Assembly: GCF_002760435.1 (NCBI RefSeq)
Contig: NZ_AUUU01000091.1
Location: 1 to 41,187, forward strand
Reading direction: 5' to 3'
DNA length: 41,187 nucleotides
Source: Clostridium sp. LS
GTDB taxonomy: Bacteria > Bacillota > Clostridia > Clostridiales > Clostridiaceae
Shown here in pieces: positions 20,215-29,145 of this stretch. Both the position numbers and the translations under genes were made by a program. The notes beneath the pieces are model-generated. The model did no database searches. It was not told the origin of the DNA and saw only the letters and a list, made by a program, of their open reading frames with translations. Numbering within the stretch: the stretch's first letter is position 1; every line of letters starts with the position of its first letter.

Positions 20215-21110
20215 TAAAAATTTAATTATTTAGCGAAAGCCTGTATTGGGGCTGATAGTATTAACCATTGGCTTAGAATAAGAGTTGACGCCGTGAGATG
20301 GAGTCTGAAGGAAGCCAGCGGCAAAGCCTCTGTCTGAGGTACACGAATCATATTTAGGTTCAATTATTTAGAAGGATTTGCCGTGAAAAGTATAGTACAA
20401 CAACTATACGAGACAAAAAGAAAAAATGTGTCATATAGATAAGATGAATAAGTGATATTACGCGCAGAGGCTTGATATACGTACCAAAGGGTTTAAATTC
20501 TAGGATATAACCTATATTGTGACATGTAGGCAAATTGGATAAAGAACTTAGATAAGAGTCCATAAATTTTTATGCATGAAGATTATAATAGTGTATAAGT
20601 CAAAAGCAAAGCAGTTCTTAGATTAATAAAATCTATGGTTAATATAATTTAAAATAAATTAGAATTTAAAGCAAATAGAGATAGAGGCGCAGTAGACTTT
20701 GTATCTGAACGAAAATTTTTGGGATTTTAATTTTATGTCTCAAAGAGCAGAATAAAAATAAGAATCTATGAAAAATCTATTAAAAGATTTAAGGGTAAAA
20801 TTAAATTCTATGCGAATAGGAATAATGTAATTAGTATATACTATAGTCTACTTAAATTAAATCATAAGAGTATGAAGATTATACTATAGAATAGCTAATT
20901 AATGATGCGGGAAGCTAGTGAAATTAGATAAATGTATTAGAAGAAGACTACGACTTTGTACATGAAAGTAATGGAAGAAGATTGGCGTTAAGCAAAGAGA
21001 ACTTGTTAAATTAGTAACTAGTATATACAAAGCAGCGGAATAGCCGATACAGGAAGGTCTATTGGAGAATTTTTAAAAGTTATATCTAAGTAATTCCTTA
21101 AATAAACAAT
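20215..21110 (+). mobile_element. degenerate group II intron
   Basis: The segment about 20221-20360 resembles domain I of bacterial group II introns that encode LtrA-like proteins: AGCGAAAGCCTGTATTGGGG, TTAACCATTGGCTTAGAATA, TTGACGCCGTGAGATGGAGT, CTGAAGGAAGCCAGCGGCAA, and a CTGTCTGAGGTACACGAA end. The rest of domain I and the front half of the open reading frame are missing. The back half of a reverse transcriptase/maturase follows (separate entry). I could not find a domain V hairpin, so the 3' boundary is uncertain. Element borders are approximate. Identification is from remembered family sequences, not from a search. Confidence 0.7.
20481..21106 (+). pseudogene. LtrA-like reverse transcriptase/maturase relic
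   Basis: The remaining parts follow the protein order of group II intron reverse transcriptases. VPKG (20481) matches the (T/V)PQGG motif. LDKEL is at 20535. FYA, a one-base insertion and then EDYN (20568-20589) make a broken YADD catalytic motif. EFKANRDRGAVDFVSERKFL (ending about 20721) precedes a GF at 20722 and a stop at 20728. IRIYEKSIKRFKGKIKF is thumb/maturase region. After a frame change at 20927, DKCIRRRLRLC, stop, K, stop, WKKIG matches the conserved WIRRRLR...WK.WKK block. At least seven stops or shifts are visible. It cannot make a functional enzyme. Confidence 0.8.
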
Positions 21111-21383
21111 ATCTATAATAACTCGAAATTGTTAGACTAATGCAAATATATCAAATAAAGATTATTATAAAATAATTATCTAAAAATGATGTGAATAAAA
21201 TATAAAGATTCAACAATAATTAGTTAATTCTAAAAAGTAATTATATATAATTTGCTTTGAATTAGATTGCATTTTATCATTATTAAGAAATATATCTATC
21301 TAATTTTTATGTATAAAATTGCCACATAACTTTGAATAAGTTCGTGTAATAATTTATAAAACATTACTATAGTAAGTAAAAAT

Positions 21384-21399
21384 TGTTTCACGTGAAACA
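21384..21399. other. parS site 2
   Basis: TGTTTCACGTGAAACA, identical to parS site 1. The dyad symmetry extends to 26 bp (21379-21404). It lies in the gene-free stretch between the intron relic and yyaC, about 2.4 kb from site 1 and about 12 kb from oriC. The rest of 21111-21546 is AT-rich and shows nothing else I can support. Confidence 0.95.
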
Positions 21400-21546
21400 A
21401 TTTTAAAGCAATACAAGACAATAAAAAGCCATTTTTAATTATATATAGTATTAGTAAATAACAAAAACTATGGGAGTATAAATAAGTATATTATTTAAAA
21501 AATAGTTATTAACACAAGAAATTTTATTAACAACTATTCACACCAT

Positions 21547-22122
21547 TTACATAGTGTTGTGTTTACAAATACCTTTATTCATGCTCTTTAAAATAAAATA
21601 ATATATTCCTTTTGAAATCGAATCAGCTAAATTCATCACAGTATTTAATCTTGTGTTTTGTAACACCAAGAAATCAAAATTTCCTGATATATTAACAATG
21701 CCAGTTATACTCATTTCTCCAACAGGAGGAAGTTTTTTATTCAGCGCTAAACCTGGAATAAGAGGTTTCTTTTGAATAAATACTTTTCCAATATTATCTA
21801 AGGAGCCTAAGCATGAATCAATAGCAATTATATATGGATTTTGGAAAGTTGATTTGATTTCATCTAATATGCTTACTATATTTTTTGCATGAACTGGGTT
21901 TTCAAGTGTACCTAAAATAGAGATATTATTTTTTGAAAAATATTTTAATTTATGTCCAACTAAGGGCCCAAGAGAATCACCTGTTGATCTATCACTACCA
22001 ATACAAAGAAAAATAATTGGTCTGTTTTCTTTAAGTATTGGTTGAAGTTCAACCAATAAGTAATCTTTAATTTTTATATAAGAAGTAAGAGAGCCAGAGT
22101 TTACAGAAAAATTCTCACACAT
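21547..22122 (-). CDS. yyaC: YyaC-family spore protease-like protein (DUF1256)
   Basis: 191 residues similar to YyaC, a protein related to the germination protease GPR and found in spore formers. Typical parts are RPIIFLCIGSDRSTGDSLGPLVG, NPYIIAIDSCLG and PPVGEMSITGIVN. YyaC lies near the origin in Bacillus and Clostridium. The start is ATG 22122 (MCENFSVNSG), because AAAGGAGG lies 6 bases before it; an in-frame ATG 12 codons upstream (22158) precedes this ribosome site and is unlikely. It faces oriC (head-on to replication). Confidence 0.9.
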   Translation of the reverse strand: MCENFSVNSGSLTSYIKIKDYLLVELQPILKENRPIIFLCIGSDRSTGDSLGPLVGHKLKYFSKNNISILGTLENPVHAKNIVSILDEIKSTFQNPYIIAIDSCLGSLDNIGKVFIQKKPLIPGLALNKKLPPVGEMSITGIVNISGNFDFLVLQNTRLNTVMNLADSISKGIYYFILKSMNKGICKHNTM

Positions 22123-22230
22123 GAAAAAACCTCCTTTTATTAGATTTATATCCAACAAAAAAAGGTTTTATTCATGATTTTATAATTAAAAACAATAAAG
22201 AAAATTATATATTAAAATATTTAACTCAAA

Positions 22231-23388
22231 TTAAATATTTCTACTAGAAAGAATTTTATTTAAAGTATTAAGAGTATAATCAATTTCTTTCTTTGATGTA
22301 AAGTAGCTAATGCTTAATCTAACAGTTCCAGTTGGATGAGTTCCTATACTTTCATGGGCTAATGGAGCACAATGCAAACCAGATCTAGTTTTAATTCCAT
22401 AACTATCTAACTGGTAACTTAATTCAGAGGGATCTAATGAATTAGCATTTATAGAGAGACATGTTGTTAACATCTTACCAGAAATATCTCCATAAACAGT
22501 TATCCCACTAATATTTAGTAATCCTTCAAGTAAATAATTAATTAAGTAATTATTATGATCATATATTTGATCCAAGCCTACATAATTTATATACTTGATT
22601 GCTTCACTTAATCCAATGATGCCAGGAAGATTATGAGTTCCAGACTCAAATTTATCTGGTAAAAAGTCAGGCTGTTCTAAGGATGAAGAAATACTTCCGG
22701 TGCCACCGTGAAGTAAACTAGAACATGAATCATTAAACTTTGAGTCTAATATAAAACCCCCGATGCCTTGTGGGCCTAATAAACTCTTATGTCCAGTAAA
22801 GGCTATTGCATTAGCTTTAATATTCTTCATATTAATATCTAAGACACCTGCACTTTGTGCAGAGTCAACAATAAAAAAAACACCATAATTATTACATATT
22901 TGTCCTATACTATATATATCTTGAATTGATCCTGTGACATTTGATGCTTGAGTAATTACGACTAATTTTGTTTTTTCTGTAATTTTGCTTTTTAAATCAT
23001 TTATATCAATGAAACCTTGGGAATTTGCTTTAAGTATATCTAATTTGATATTTAAAGCTTCTTTACAAAAGTAAAGTGGCCTGATGACAGAATTATGTTC
23101 CATTGAGGACGTAATTACATGATCCCCATACTTCAATATACCTTTAATAAGAATGTTTAAAGAAGCAGTAATATTACTGGTAAAGATAACATTGCTAGGG
23201 GAGTTAAAACCAAAAAAATTGCAAATGGTTTCTCGAGCATCATATAAGTATCGATTACTTTGAAGTGCATTATTATAATTACCCCTACCTGCATTTCCGC
23301 CAACATTAAGCATATAGTTATACATAGCATCTATAACTTGTTTTGGTTTAGGAAATGTAGTTGATGAATTATCTAAGTATACTTCCAT
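22231..23388 (-). CDS. cysteine desulfurase-family PLP enzyme (class V aminotransferase, EF2568-like)
   Basis: 385 residues of the NifS/IscS/SufS fold. The start is YLDNSSTTFPKPKQV. The PLP lysine is Lys201 in AFTGHKSLLGPQGIGGF. The candidate sulfur-carrying Cys340 lies in RSGLHCAPLAHESIGT, and RLSISYF near the end is typical of the group related to E. faecalis EF2568. Such enzymes remove S (or Se) from cysteine and pass it on. It overlaps none of its neighbours but follows the LysE-like gene by 9 bases, so the two share a transcript. A DUF3343 gene is divergent next to it. Substrate and acceptor are unknown. Confidence 0.88.
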   Translation of the reverse strand: MEVYLDNSSTTFPKPKQVIDAMYNYMLNVGGNAGRGNYNNALQSNRYLYDARETICNFFGFNSPSNVIFTSNITASLNILIKGILKYGDHVITSSMEHNSVIRPLYFCKEALNIKLDILKANSQGFIDINDLKSKITEKTKLVVITQASNVTGSIQDIYSIGQICNNYGVFFIVDSAQSAGVLDINMKNIKANAIAFTGHKSLLGPQGIGGFILDSKFNDSCSSLLHGGTGSISSSLEQPDFLPDKFESGTHNLPGIIGLSEAIKYINYVGLDQIYDHNNYLINYLLEGLLNISGITVYGDISGKMLTTCLSINANSLDPSELSYQLDSYGIKTRSGLHCAPLAHESIGTHPTGTVRLSISYFTSKKEIDYTLNTLNKILSSRNI

Positions 23389-23397
23389 CGCTCACCT

Positions 23398-24048
23398 CTA
23401 AAAAATAAATTTATATATTCCCCAAATAATAAATATTATACCCAGTGCAAGGAGAAAATAGTCTAAAATCTTTGATGTATTATTAGTAAAATTAGGATTT
23501 AACTTTTTAAAACCTTTACTTACTAATATATTAAGAAAGCAGAACCAGGTTATACTTCCAACAATCATAGATGAAATTGAAAAAAAGAAAAATGTTCTTC
23601 CATGATGCCTCCACACATTGAATATTGTACCACTAAGAGCAATCCATAATGATGGAGTGGTTGGATTTAAGAATGTTATCAGAAAGCCGGTTAAAAATCC
23701 ACTGGAGGCATATTTAGAAAGTGATATATCAAGTTTAGAATTTGAATTTTTTGCTCTTGATGATATTTTATTAGATAATATTAAGACAAATCCAGATACT
23801 ATCCAAAATAGGCTATGAAACTTAGGATTCTTAGTTAATATGGTAAACAGTCCTAGATTTATGATTATTATATATGTAATATCAGCAGATACTGCACCAA
23901 GAGAAACTTTAAAACCTTCTCTAAAACCTTTTGAAATTGAACGGCTAACTGATTCAAGGCCAGAAGGTCCTAAAGGAATAGAGGCAATAAAGCCTGTAGA
24001 AAAACCTATTAATATAGCTTTTAATATATTAAATAATGAAATCATCAT
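23398..24048 (-). CDS. LysE/RhtB-family membrane transporter
   Basis: 216 residues with about six hydrophobic helices. The N-terminus IGFSTGFIASIPLGPSGLESVSR is the LysE/RhtB signature (family exporters of amino acids and similar compounds). FLITFLNPTTPSLWIALSGT is the second typical conserved loop. It is first in the operon with the cysteine desulfurase-like gene, so export of an amino acid or a sulfur compound is possible; this is inference. ATG at 24048 is 3 bases after AAAGGAG; the adjacent ATG at 24045 has better spacing (6). Confidence 0.82.
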   Translation of the reverse strand: MMISLFNILKAILIGFSTGFIASIPLGPSGLESVSRSISKGFREGFKVSLGAVSADITYIIIINLGLFTILTKNPKFHSLFWIVSGFVLILSNKISSRAKNSNSKLDISLSKYASSGFLTGFLITFLNPTTPSLWIALSGTIFNVWRHHGRTFFFFSISSMIVGSITWFCFLNILVSKGFKKLNPNFTNNTSKILDYFLLALGIIFIIWGIYKFIF

Positions 24049-24211
24049 ATTCTCCTTTAATTAGCATTTGTATATAATTATAAAATAAAAAGAATTATTT
24101 TTCACTAAATTTAAGAAGTTTTTATTATAAATATATTCTTATCTTTATAAAGTAGAAAAAATATATATAATATTAATTATAACAAAAGAAGTATAGGAAG
24201 GCGGTGAAAAT

Positions 24212-24454
24212 ATGAATTACTATATTCTAGTATTTAAAAATACGTATGATGCAATGGCAGCTGAGAAGAAATTAAAGGAATTAAATTGTAAATTTAAAAT
24301 AATGCCTACACCGACATCTATAACAATGAGTTGCGGAATATGTGTAAGAATTGATGAAAAAGAAGAAATGGATAATCTAATGAATAATAACTTAATAGAA
24401 TATAAAAATGCATATGTTAAAAACAGTGAAGGCTATTTGTTAATTGAAAGATAG
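24212..24454 (+). CDS. DUF3343 protein (putative Se/S carrier-like)
   Basis: 80 residues starting MNYYILVFKNTYDAMAAEKKL, with PTPTSITMSCGICVRID in the middle. This matches DUF3343, a small family with a conserved Cys pair (SCGIC) that has been proposed to carry sulfur or selenium. It is divergent from the LysE-desulfurase operon, and this pairing with an EF2568-like desulfurase supports the carrier idea. It precedes the MscS gene by 15 bases and probably shares its transcript. Confidence 0.85.
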   Translation: MNYYILVFKNTYDAMAAEKKLKELNCKFKIMPTPTSITMSCGICVRIDEKEEMDNLMNNNLIEYKNAYVKNSEGYLLIER

Positions 24455-24469
24455 AAGGGAGATTTATAT

Positions 24470-25312
24470 TTGCAGTATAATTATTTAGTAAATTTGCAAG
24501 AAGATTTTCAGCAATATATAGAAGAAAATATACATCTAGGTTTAATTATAATTAATGTAATAAAAATCATTATAATATTAATTGTTATGTATTTTTTTAT
24601 AAAGGTTGGAAATCACTTGATAAAAAAGTTTGTTGAAAGACAAATAAAAAGTAACGCTATGCTTTCATTAGATACACAAAGAGCAAAAACACTAGGCGAG
24701 GTGTTAAAAAGTGTTTTAAAATATTCAGTTTATTTTATGGGAATAGCGATAATAATATCAATAATATTTGGAGGAATATCATTTACATTTGCAAGTATAG
24801 GTGGAATTGCAGTTGGACTTGGAGCTCAGAGCTTAATAAAAGATTTGATTAATGGTTTTTTCATTTTATTTGAAAATCAATTTGGAGTTGGAGATCATGT
24901 AACCATAGGAAGCTGTAACGGAATAGTAAAAAGCATAGGTATAAGGACTACTGTAATTAATGATTTTAATGGTGATATTCATTCGATTCCAAATGGTTCG
25001 ATAACTGGGGTAACTAATCATTCCAGAAACCAAATTAAATTTACAGTTGATGTGAATATTTCCCATGAAGAAAATGTTGTAAAAGTAATTGAAATTATCA
25101 AATATGTATGCGATGAGTTTAAAAGTAAAAATGAAGAGTATGTATCTGAGTCTTTAGAAATTACTGGGGTTGTAGCCTTAGGAATTTCAAGTGTTACAAT
25201 AAGAGTAGTTGGAAAAGCTAAACCTCTTATGCAATGGAAAATGGAGAATGAACTTAGGATGGCAATAAAATTAGAGTTAGATAAGAATAATATAGAAATG
25301 CCAACAGTTTAA
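24470..25312 (+). CDS. MscS-family mechanosensitive ion channel
   Basis: 280 residues. Three hydrophobic segments lie at about 20-45, 80-105 and 105-130. The pore-lining region FASIGGIAVGLGAQSLIKDLINGFFI is the MscS TM3 signature, followed by the beta domain FGVGDHVTIGSCNGIVKSIGIRTTVI and the IPNGSITGVTNHSR motif. Channels of this kind open on membrane tension and release solutes after hypo-osmotic shock. The start is TTG at 24470, 8 bases after GAAGGGAG; no ATG is close. B. subtilis YkuT is of the same class. Confidence 0.93.
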   Translation: MQYNYLVNLQEDFQQYIEENIHLGLIIINVIKIIIILIVMYFFIKVGNHLIKKFVERQIKSNAMLSLDTQRAKTLGEVLKSVLKYSVYFMGIAIIISIIFGGISFTFASIGGIAVGLGAQSLIKDLINGFFILFENQFGVGDHVTIGSCNGIVKSIGIRTTVINDFNGDIHSIPNGSITGVTNHSRNQIKFTVDVNISHEENVVKVIEIIKYVCDEFKSKNEEYVSESLEITGVVALGISSVTIRVVGKAKPLMQWKMENELRMAIKLELDKNNIEMPTV

Positions 25313-25354
25313 AACTAGTTTAAGTAATCAAATGTAGAAAAGGGTGATAATAAT

Positions 25355-25549
25355 ATGGTAGAAAGTTTTAGTCTAGGAGATATAGTGGAAATGAAAAAAC
25401 AACATCCATGTGGATCAAATCAGTTTGAAATAATTAGAGTGGGCGCAGATATAAAAATAAAATGTACTGGCTGTGGAAGAATAGTAATGATTCCTAGGGG
25501 AAAGTTTAAAAAAGAAGCAAAAAAAATAGTAGTTATTGCAGAAAGTTAA
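25355..25549 (+). CDS. DUF951 protein (YyzM-like)
   Basis: 64 residues: FSLGDIVEMKKQHPCGSNQFEIIRVGADIKIKC, then CGRIVMIPRGKFKK. The fold is a small beta-barrel-like domain with CxxC (KCTGCGR) and an additional Cys in HPCG, which could bind a metal. This is DUF951; homologs sit beside the rpsF-ssb-rpsR genes in Firmicutes. Function is unknown. Confidence 0.88.
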   Translation: MVESFSLGDIVEMKKQHPCGSNQFEIIRVGADIKIKCTGCGRIVMIPRGKFKKEAKKIVVIAES

Positions 25550-25558
25550 GAAAATTAC

Positions 25559-25587
25559 TTGATTATCATCCAATTAGATGATATAAT
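25559..25587 (+). promoter_or_regulatory. sigma-A promoter for rpsF-ssb-rpsR
   Basis: TTGATT (25559-25564), a 17-base spacer, TATAAT (25582-25587), 64 bases before the rpsF start. It overlaps an imperfect inverted repeat (GATTATCATC and GATGATATAATC) which may also act as the end of the DUF951 transcript. Confidence 0.75.
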
Positions 25588-25600
25588 CATTTATTGTAAT

Positions 25601-25642
25601 CCCTGCTATGCAATGCATAGCCGTTAGTCCGAGGGGAGGAGG
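25601..25642 (+). ncRNA. putative S6 (rpsF) ribosomal-protein leader
   Basis: A hairpin GCTATGC-AAT-GCATAGC (25605-25621) is flanked by CCCT (25601-25604) and AGGGG (25632-25636), which can close an outer stem. CCG bases lie 3' of the inner stem (25621-25623). The Firmicute S6:S18-binding leader has a hairpin with an essential CCG in the 3' side and lies at this place before rpsF. The outer stem would cover the Shine-Dalgarno, a direct way to repress. I match the layout, not a searched model. Confidence 0.5.
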
Positions 25643-25650
25643 TGAAATTA

Positions 25651-25938
25651 ATGAGAAAGTACGAAACTATATTTATATTAAGCCCATCATTCGATGAAGA
25701 AACAGTTAAAGCTAACATCGAAAAGTTTAAGGGTGTTATAGAAAATGGTGGAGGAACAGTAGATAACGTTGATTTCTGGGGTAAGAGAAAGCTTGCTTAT
25801 GAAATTAAAAAAGTTGGTGAAGGTTACTATACTTTAGTTAACTTTACTGCTAATCCTGAATTACCAAGAGAATTAGATAGAATATTCAGAATTACTGATG
25901 GTGTTATCAGACATATCATTGTTAGTGAACAAGTATAA
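25651..25938 (+). CDS. rpsF: 30S ribosomal protein S6
   Basis: 95 residues: MRKYETIFILSPSFDEETVK at the start, DFWGKRKLAYEIKKVGEGYY in the centre, IRHIIVSEQV at the end. S6 pairs with S18 on the 30S platform. The start is ATG 25651. A GTG at 25642 is in frame but lies inside the GGGGAGGAGGTG Shine-Dalgarno. First gene of rpsF-ssb-rpsR. Confidence 0.97.
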   Translation: MRKYETIFILSPSFDEETVKANIEKFKGVIENGGGTVDNVDFWGKRKLAYEIKKVGEGYYTLVNFTANPELPRELDRIFRITDGVIRHIIVSEQV

Positions 25939-25951
25939 GGTGGTGTTGTAA

Positions 25952-26398
25952 TTGAATAAAGTAGTTCTAATTGGAAGATTAACAAAAGATCCAGAACTAA
26001 GATTTACTCCAGGAAGTGGAGCAGCAGTAACAACCTTAACATTAGCAGTTGATAAATATAACACAAAAACTGGTCAAAGAGAAGCTGATTTTGTGCCTGT
26101 AGTAGTATGGGGCAAACAAGCTGAAAGTACTGCTAATTACATGAGTAAAGGTAGCCAAATGGCTATTAGTGGTAGAATTCAAACCAGAAGTTATGACGCA
26201 AAAGATGGTACTAAAAGATATGTAACAGAAGTAGTTGCTACTGAGGTTCAATTTTTAAGTAAGGGAAATGCGTCAGGAAATGCTGGAGCTAGTTTTGGTA
26301 ACAGCAATGAATATTCGATGCCAATGAATGATGCATTCAATGGTGGAGGTTTTGAAGAGGATATAACTCCAGTTGATGATGGAGATATGCCTTTCTAA
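25952..26398 (+). CDS. ssb: single-stranded DNA-binding protein
   Basis: 148 residues. The OB fold begins NKVVLIGRLTKDPELRFTPG and includes FVPVVVWGKQAE. A flexible linker follows, then the acidic tip DDGDMPF that recruits partner proteins. It coats single-stranded DNA in replication and repair. The start is a TTG at 25952, after AAGGTGGTG; no ATG is near. It lies between rpsF and rpsR, as in other Firmicutes. Confidence 0.96.
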   Translation: MNKVVLIGRLTKDPELRFTPGSGAAVTTLTLAVDKYNTKTGQREADFVPVVVWGKQAESTANYMSKGSQMAISGRIQTRSYDAKDGTKRYVTEVVATEVQFLSKGNASGNAGASFGNSNEYSMPMNDAFNGGGFEEDITPVDDGDMPF

Positions 26399-26421
26399 TT
26401 TTTGAGTAAGGAGGGAATAAG

Positions 26422-26682
26422 ATGAGCAGAGAAGAAGGTAACAATAATAGAAGACCAGGCGGTAAAATGAGAAGATCTAGAAAAAAAGTTTGTGCTTTTT
26501 GTGTAGATAAAGCTGAATTTATCGACTATAAAGATATAAATAAGCTTAGAAAATATGTTACAGAAAGAGGAAAGATTCTTCCAAGAAGAATTTCTGGAAC
26601 TTGTGCTAAGCACCAAAGAGAATTAACAGCTTCAATCAAGAGAGCTAGAAACATAGCATTATTACCATTTACAACAGAATAA
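26422..26682 (+). CDS. rpsR: 30S ribosomal protein S18
   Basis: 86 residues. The core is [40 protein letters not shown], and the end has [18 protein letters not shown]. It carries CxxC plus a third Cys and a His near the end, as in zinc-binding S18. AAGGAGG precedes the ATG. A strong terminator closes the operon. Confidence 0.97.
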   Translation: MSREEGNNNRRPGGKMRRSRKKVCAFCVDKAEFIDYKDINKLRKYVTERGKILPRRISGTCAKHQRELTASIKRARNIALLPFTTE

Positions 26683-26698
26683 AGGTAATAATTATAAT

Positions 26699-26723
26699 CC
26701 CCCTGAGAAATCAGGGGGTTTTT
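26699..26723 (+). terminator. terminator after rpsR
   Basis: CCCCCTGA (26699-26706), a GAAA tetraloop, TCAGGGGG (26711-26718), then TTTTT. A textbook intrinsic terminator, the most G+C-rich short stem in the window. Confidence 0.95.
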
Positions 26724-26854
26724 AATATAGAAAAATATAAGTGATAATCATACGTTGCTACTACATGGAATAATTTAGTAAAAGTTCTAGAAGTCCTTGC
26801 AATACTTAAAAAAAAAAATTAAAATAAGAATACAAGGGTTTTGAGAGAGGATGT

Positions 26855-27181
26855 ATGACTATGAAAAAAGATAATTTTAATATAATAACAAACATTAAAA
26901 TTATAGAAGATTTAAAAGCACAGCTTCTGTGTATAATAGGAGAGTTTTTTAAGCTTTTAACAAAAGGGAATAATATAGCCCGTGATTCAATTTTAGATTG
27001 TATTTCAGGTGCTATAAGTATATTGTATATCTTAGGTGAAAAATTAGGGTATTCATTTGTGGATATAGATGATGTTATAAAATCAAAATTAGATTTAGGA
27101 ATCAGAGCTGAAGATCAAGTTGAAAAAGAAGGTAAAAGCTTAAGTAAATTAAAACGTTATATTACCAACAGAAGAGATTAA
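26855..27181 (+). CDS. MazG-like family protein
   Basis: 108 residues, helical. NIITNIKIIEDLKAQLLCIIGEFFKLL and DSILDCISGAISILYILGEKLGYSF match the MazG-like family of Firmicutes (all-alpha pyrophosphatase relatives). The full EExxE metal-binding pattern of active MazG is not obvious, so enzymatic activity is uncertain. It is found before gdpP in many clostridia. The start is uncertain: ATG 26855 is 4 bases after GAGAGG, and ATG 26861 is 10 bases after it. Confidence 0.75.
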   Translation: MTMKKDNFNIITNIKIIEDLKAQLLCIIGEFFKLLTKGNNIARDSILDCISGAISILYILGEKLGYSFVDIDDVIKSKLDLGIRAEDQVEKEGKSLSKLKRYITNRRD

Positions 27182-27202
27182 ATATACCTTAGGAGGCTTT
27201 TT

Positions 27203-29143
27203 ATGAATTGGGTAACTATGCTTAAACACTTGCTTAAGCCTGTATTATTTATGACAATTTTAATAATATCATTTAAATATAATTATACAGGAATAGGTAT
27301 AATCATTCTTATAATTTATTTAATTGATGATTTCTGTCAATTAAATTATTATTGGAAAAAAGAGAATGACCTTAATGAATTTATAAAAAGCATAGACAAG
27401 GGGATATCAAATAATGCACTTAAATCTATTTATCCATTAGCATTAATAAAAGAAGATGGGGAACTAGTATGGTGTAATAATCTATTCAAAACTTTAAAAC
27501 CAAATAGGGAAGATCCGGAAAAAAATATTTTAAGTATAACTAGGGGATTAAATTTAGATAATATATTGAAGCATGAGGAAAATTCGCATCAAAGGTTAAG
27601 TATTAATAATAAGCTATACGATGTATACGCAAACTTAGTCAAGACAAAAAGCAAAAAAAATTTATATCTATTATCTTTCAATGACATAACAAAACTTATA
27701 GATTATGAAACTACTCAAGAAAGCGTAATGTTAATAGAAGTAGATAATTTTACAGAAGTATTAGATAAAACTGATGAAAATAATAGGCCTCTTCTAGTTG
27801 CAGAAATAGAAAGAACAATAAATGCTTATGCGAATAATCTGAAGGCAATGATTAAAAAATATGATACTAATAAATATGTATTATCAATTCAAGATAAGTA
27901 TATTGATGATGAAATAAAGCAAAAATTCAATATAATAGAAGTAATTTCAAAAATTGATAAAGGTAATTCCATTGAAACGACGTTAAGTATAGGCGTTGGA
28001 AAAGGTGGAATGTCTCCATTAGAAAATTATAATAACGCTAGTATAGCTAAAGAATTAGCTTTAGGTAGAGGCGGAGATCAAGTTGTTGTTAAAACTAATA
28101 GCGATATAAAATTTTTTGGTGGAAATACGAAAGAGATTGAAAAAAGAACTAAGGTAAAAGCACGTGTCATAGCTAGAGCTTTAAGCGAATTAATTTATGA
28201 GAGTAGCAAGGTATATATAATGGGACATAAGAATCCAGATATGGATTGTTTTGGATCAGCAGTGGGGTTAGCAAGTGTTGTTAAACAGCTTGGTAGAAAT
28301 TGTAGTATTATATTAGGCAATGATAATAATGCAATTGATTATTTTTTGAATAAGTTAAACAAAGAATCAAAGTATGACGATTTATTTATATCTATAGAAG
28401 AAGCAAAAAATGAGTTAGATAGCCAAACATTAGTTATAATTGTAGATGTTCATAATAAAAGTTACATTGCTGATTTAACACTTGTGGAAAAAGCGCAGAC
28501 AAAAGTCATAATAGATCACCATAGAAGAAGCCCAGATATGATAGAGCATGATATATTAAATTATATAGAAGTATATGCATCCTCTACATCTGAAATGGTT
28601 ACAGAGATTATTCAGTATATGGTTGATAAGCCAAATTTAACAAGAAAAGAAGCAGAAGGATTGCTTGCGGGAATTTTTATGGATACCAAAGGGTTTTCAT
28701 TCAAAACGGGTGTTAGAACATTTGATGCTGCATCATTTTTGAAATCTTTGGGTGCAGATCCAATTGAAATAAAAAAAATGTTTACCGATGATTTAGATGA
28801 TTATTTACTTATTGCAGAAACAATAAAATCAGCAGAAGTAAATGATTGTACTGCAATAGCAATAACGCCTAAAAATATAGATACAGTGATTATAGCAAAA
28901 GCTGCTGATGAATTACTAAATATATCAGGAATTTCTGTAAGTTTTGTCTTAGGGGAAATAAATAGTGATATATATATTAGTGGAAGATCTGTAGGTGATA
29001 TCAATGTTCAGGTTGTTTTAGAATCATTAGGCGGAGGAGGACATATGAATATTGCAGGAGTTAAAATATCAAATAAGACAATGGCAGAAGCTGTTGATGA
29101 ATTAAAGGAAGCAATGAAAAAATACTTAAGGATAGGTGAATAA
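27203..29143 (+). CDS. gdpP: cyclic-di-AMP phosphodiesterase GdpP
   Basis: Hydrolyses the second messenger c-di-AMP at the membrane. It has 646 residues. Two transmembrane helices lie at about 10-45, followed by a PAS-like domain (about 65-165) and a degenerate GGDEF domain (about 170-300, with SIGVGKGG in place of active-site motifs). The DHH domain has HKNPDMD (342-348), IIVDVH and DHH (438-440). The DHHA1 end has GGGGH near 610-614. All catalytic motifs are intact. It is followed by rplI 2 bases later; the gdpP-rplI pair is standard in Firmicutes. Confidence 0.96.
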   Translation: MNWVTMLKHLLKPVLFMTILIISFKYNYTGIGIIILIIYLIDDFCQLNYYWKKENDLNEFIKSIDKGISNNALKSIYPLALIKEDGELVWCNNLFKTLKPNREDPEKNILSITRGLNLDNILKHEENSHQRLSINNKLYDVYANLVKTKSKKNLYLLSFNDITKLIDYETTQESVMLIEVDNFTEVLDKTDENNRPLLVAEIERTINAYANNLKAMIKKYDTNKYVLSIQDKYIDDEIKQKFNIIEVISKIDKGNSIETTLSIGVGKGGMSPLENYNNASIAKELALGRGGDQVVVKTNSDIKFFGGNTKEIEKRTKVKARVIARALSELIYESSKVYIMGHKNPDMDCFGSAVGLASVVKQLGRNCSIILGNDNNAIDYFLNKLNKESKYDDLFISIEEAKNELDSQTLVIIVDVHNKSYIADLTLVEKAQTKVIIDHHRRSPDMIEHDILNYIEVYASSTSEMVTEIIQYMVDKPNLTRKEAEGLLAGIFMDTKGFSFKTGVRTFDAASFLKSLGADPIEIKKMFTDDLDDYLLIAETIKSAEVNDCTAIAITPKNIDTVIIAKAADELLNISGISVSFVLGEINSDIYISGRSVGDINVQVVLESLGGGGHMNIAGVKISNKTMAEAVDELKEAMKKYLRIGE

Positions 29144-29145
29144 AT

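Noticed and set aside
20215..20480. Group I intron or IStron
   Set aside because: The group I core elements are not seen, and the linked protein pieces match group II reverse transcriptases instead.
20360..20563. Open 67-codon frame on the minus strand
   Set aside because: It is antisense to the intron relic, which is clearly readable on the plus strand, and has no ribosome site or family resemblance.
26740..26850. Hairpin-like sequence before the MazG-like gene (CCTTGCAATACTTA and TAAGAATACAAGG)
   Set aside because: Pairing is interrupted and there is no T run or known motif, so I could not support a terminator or riboswitch.
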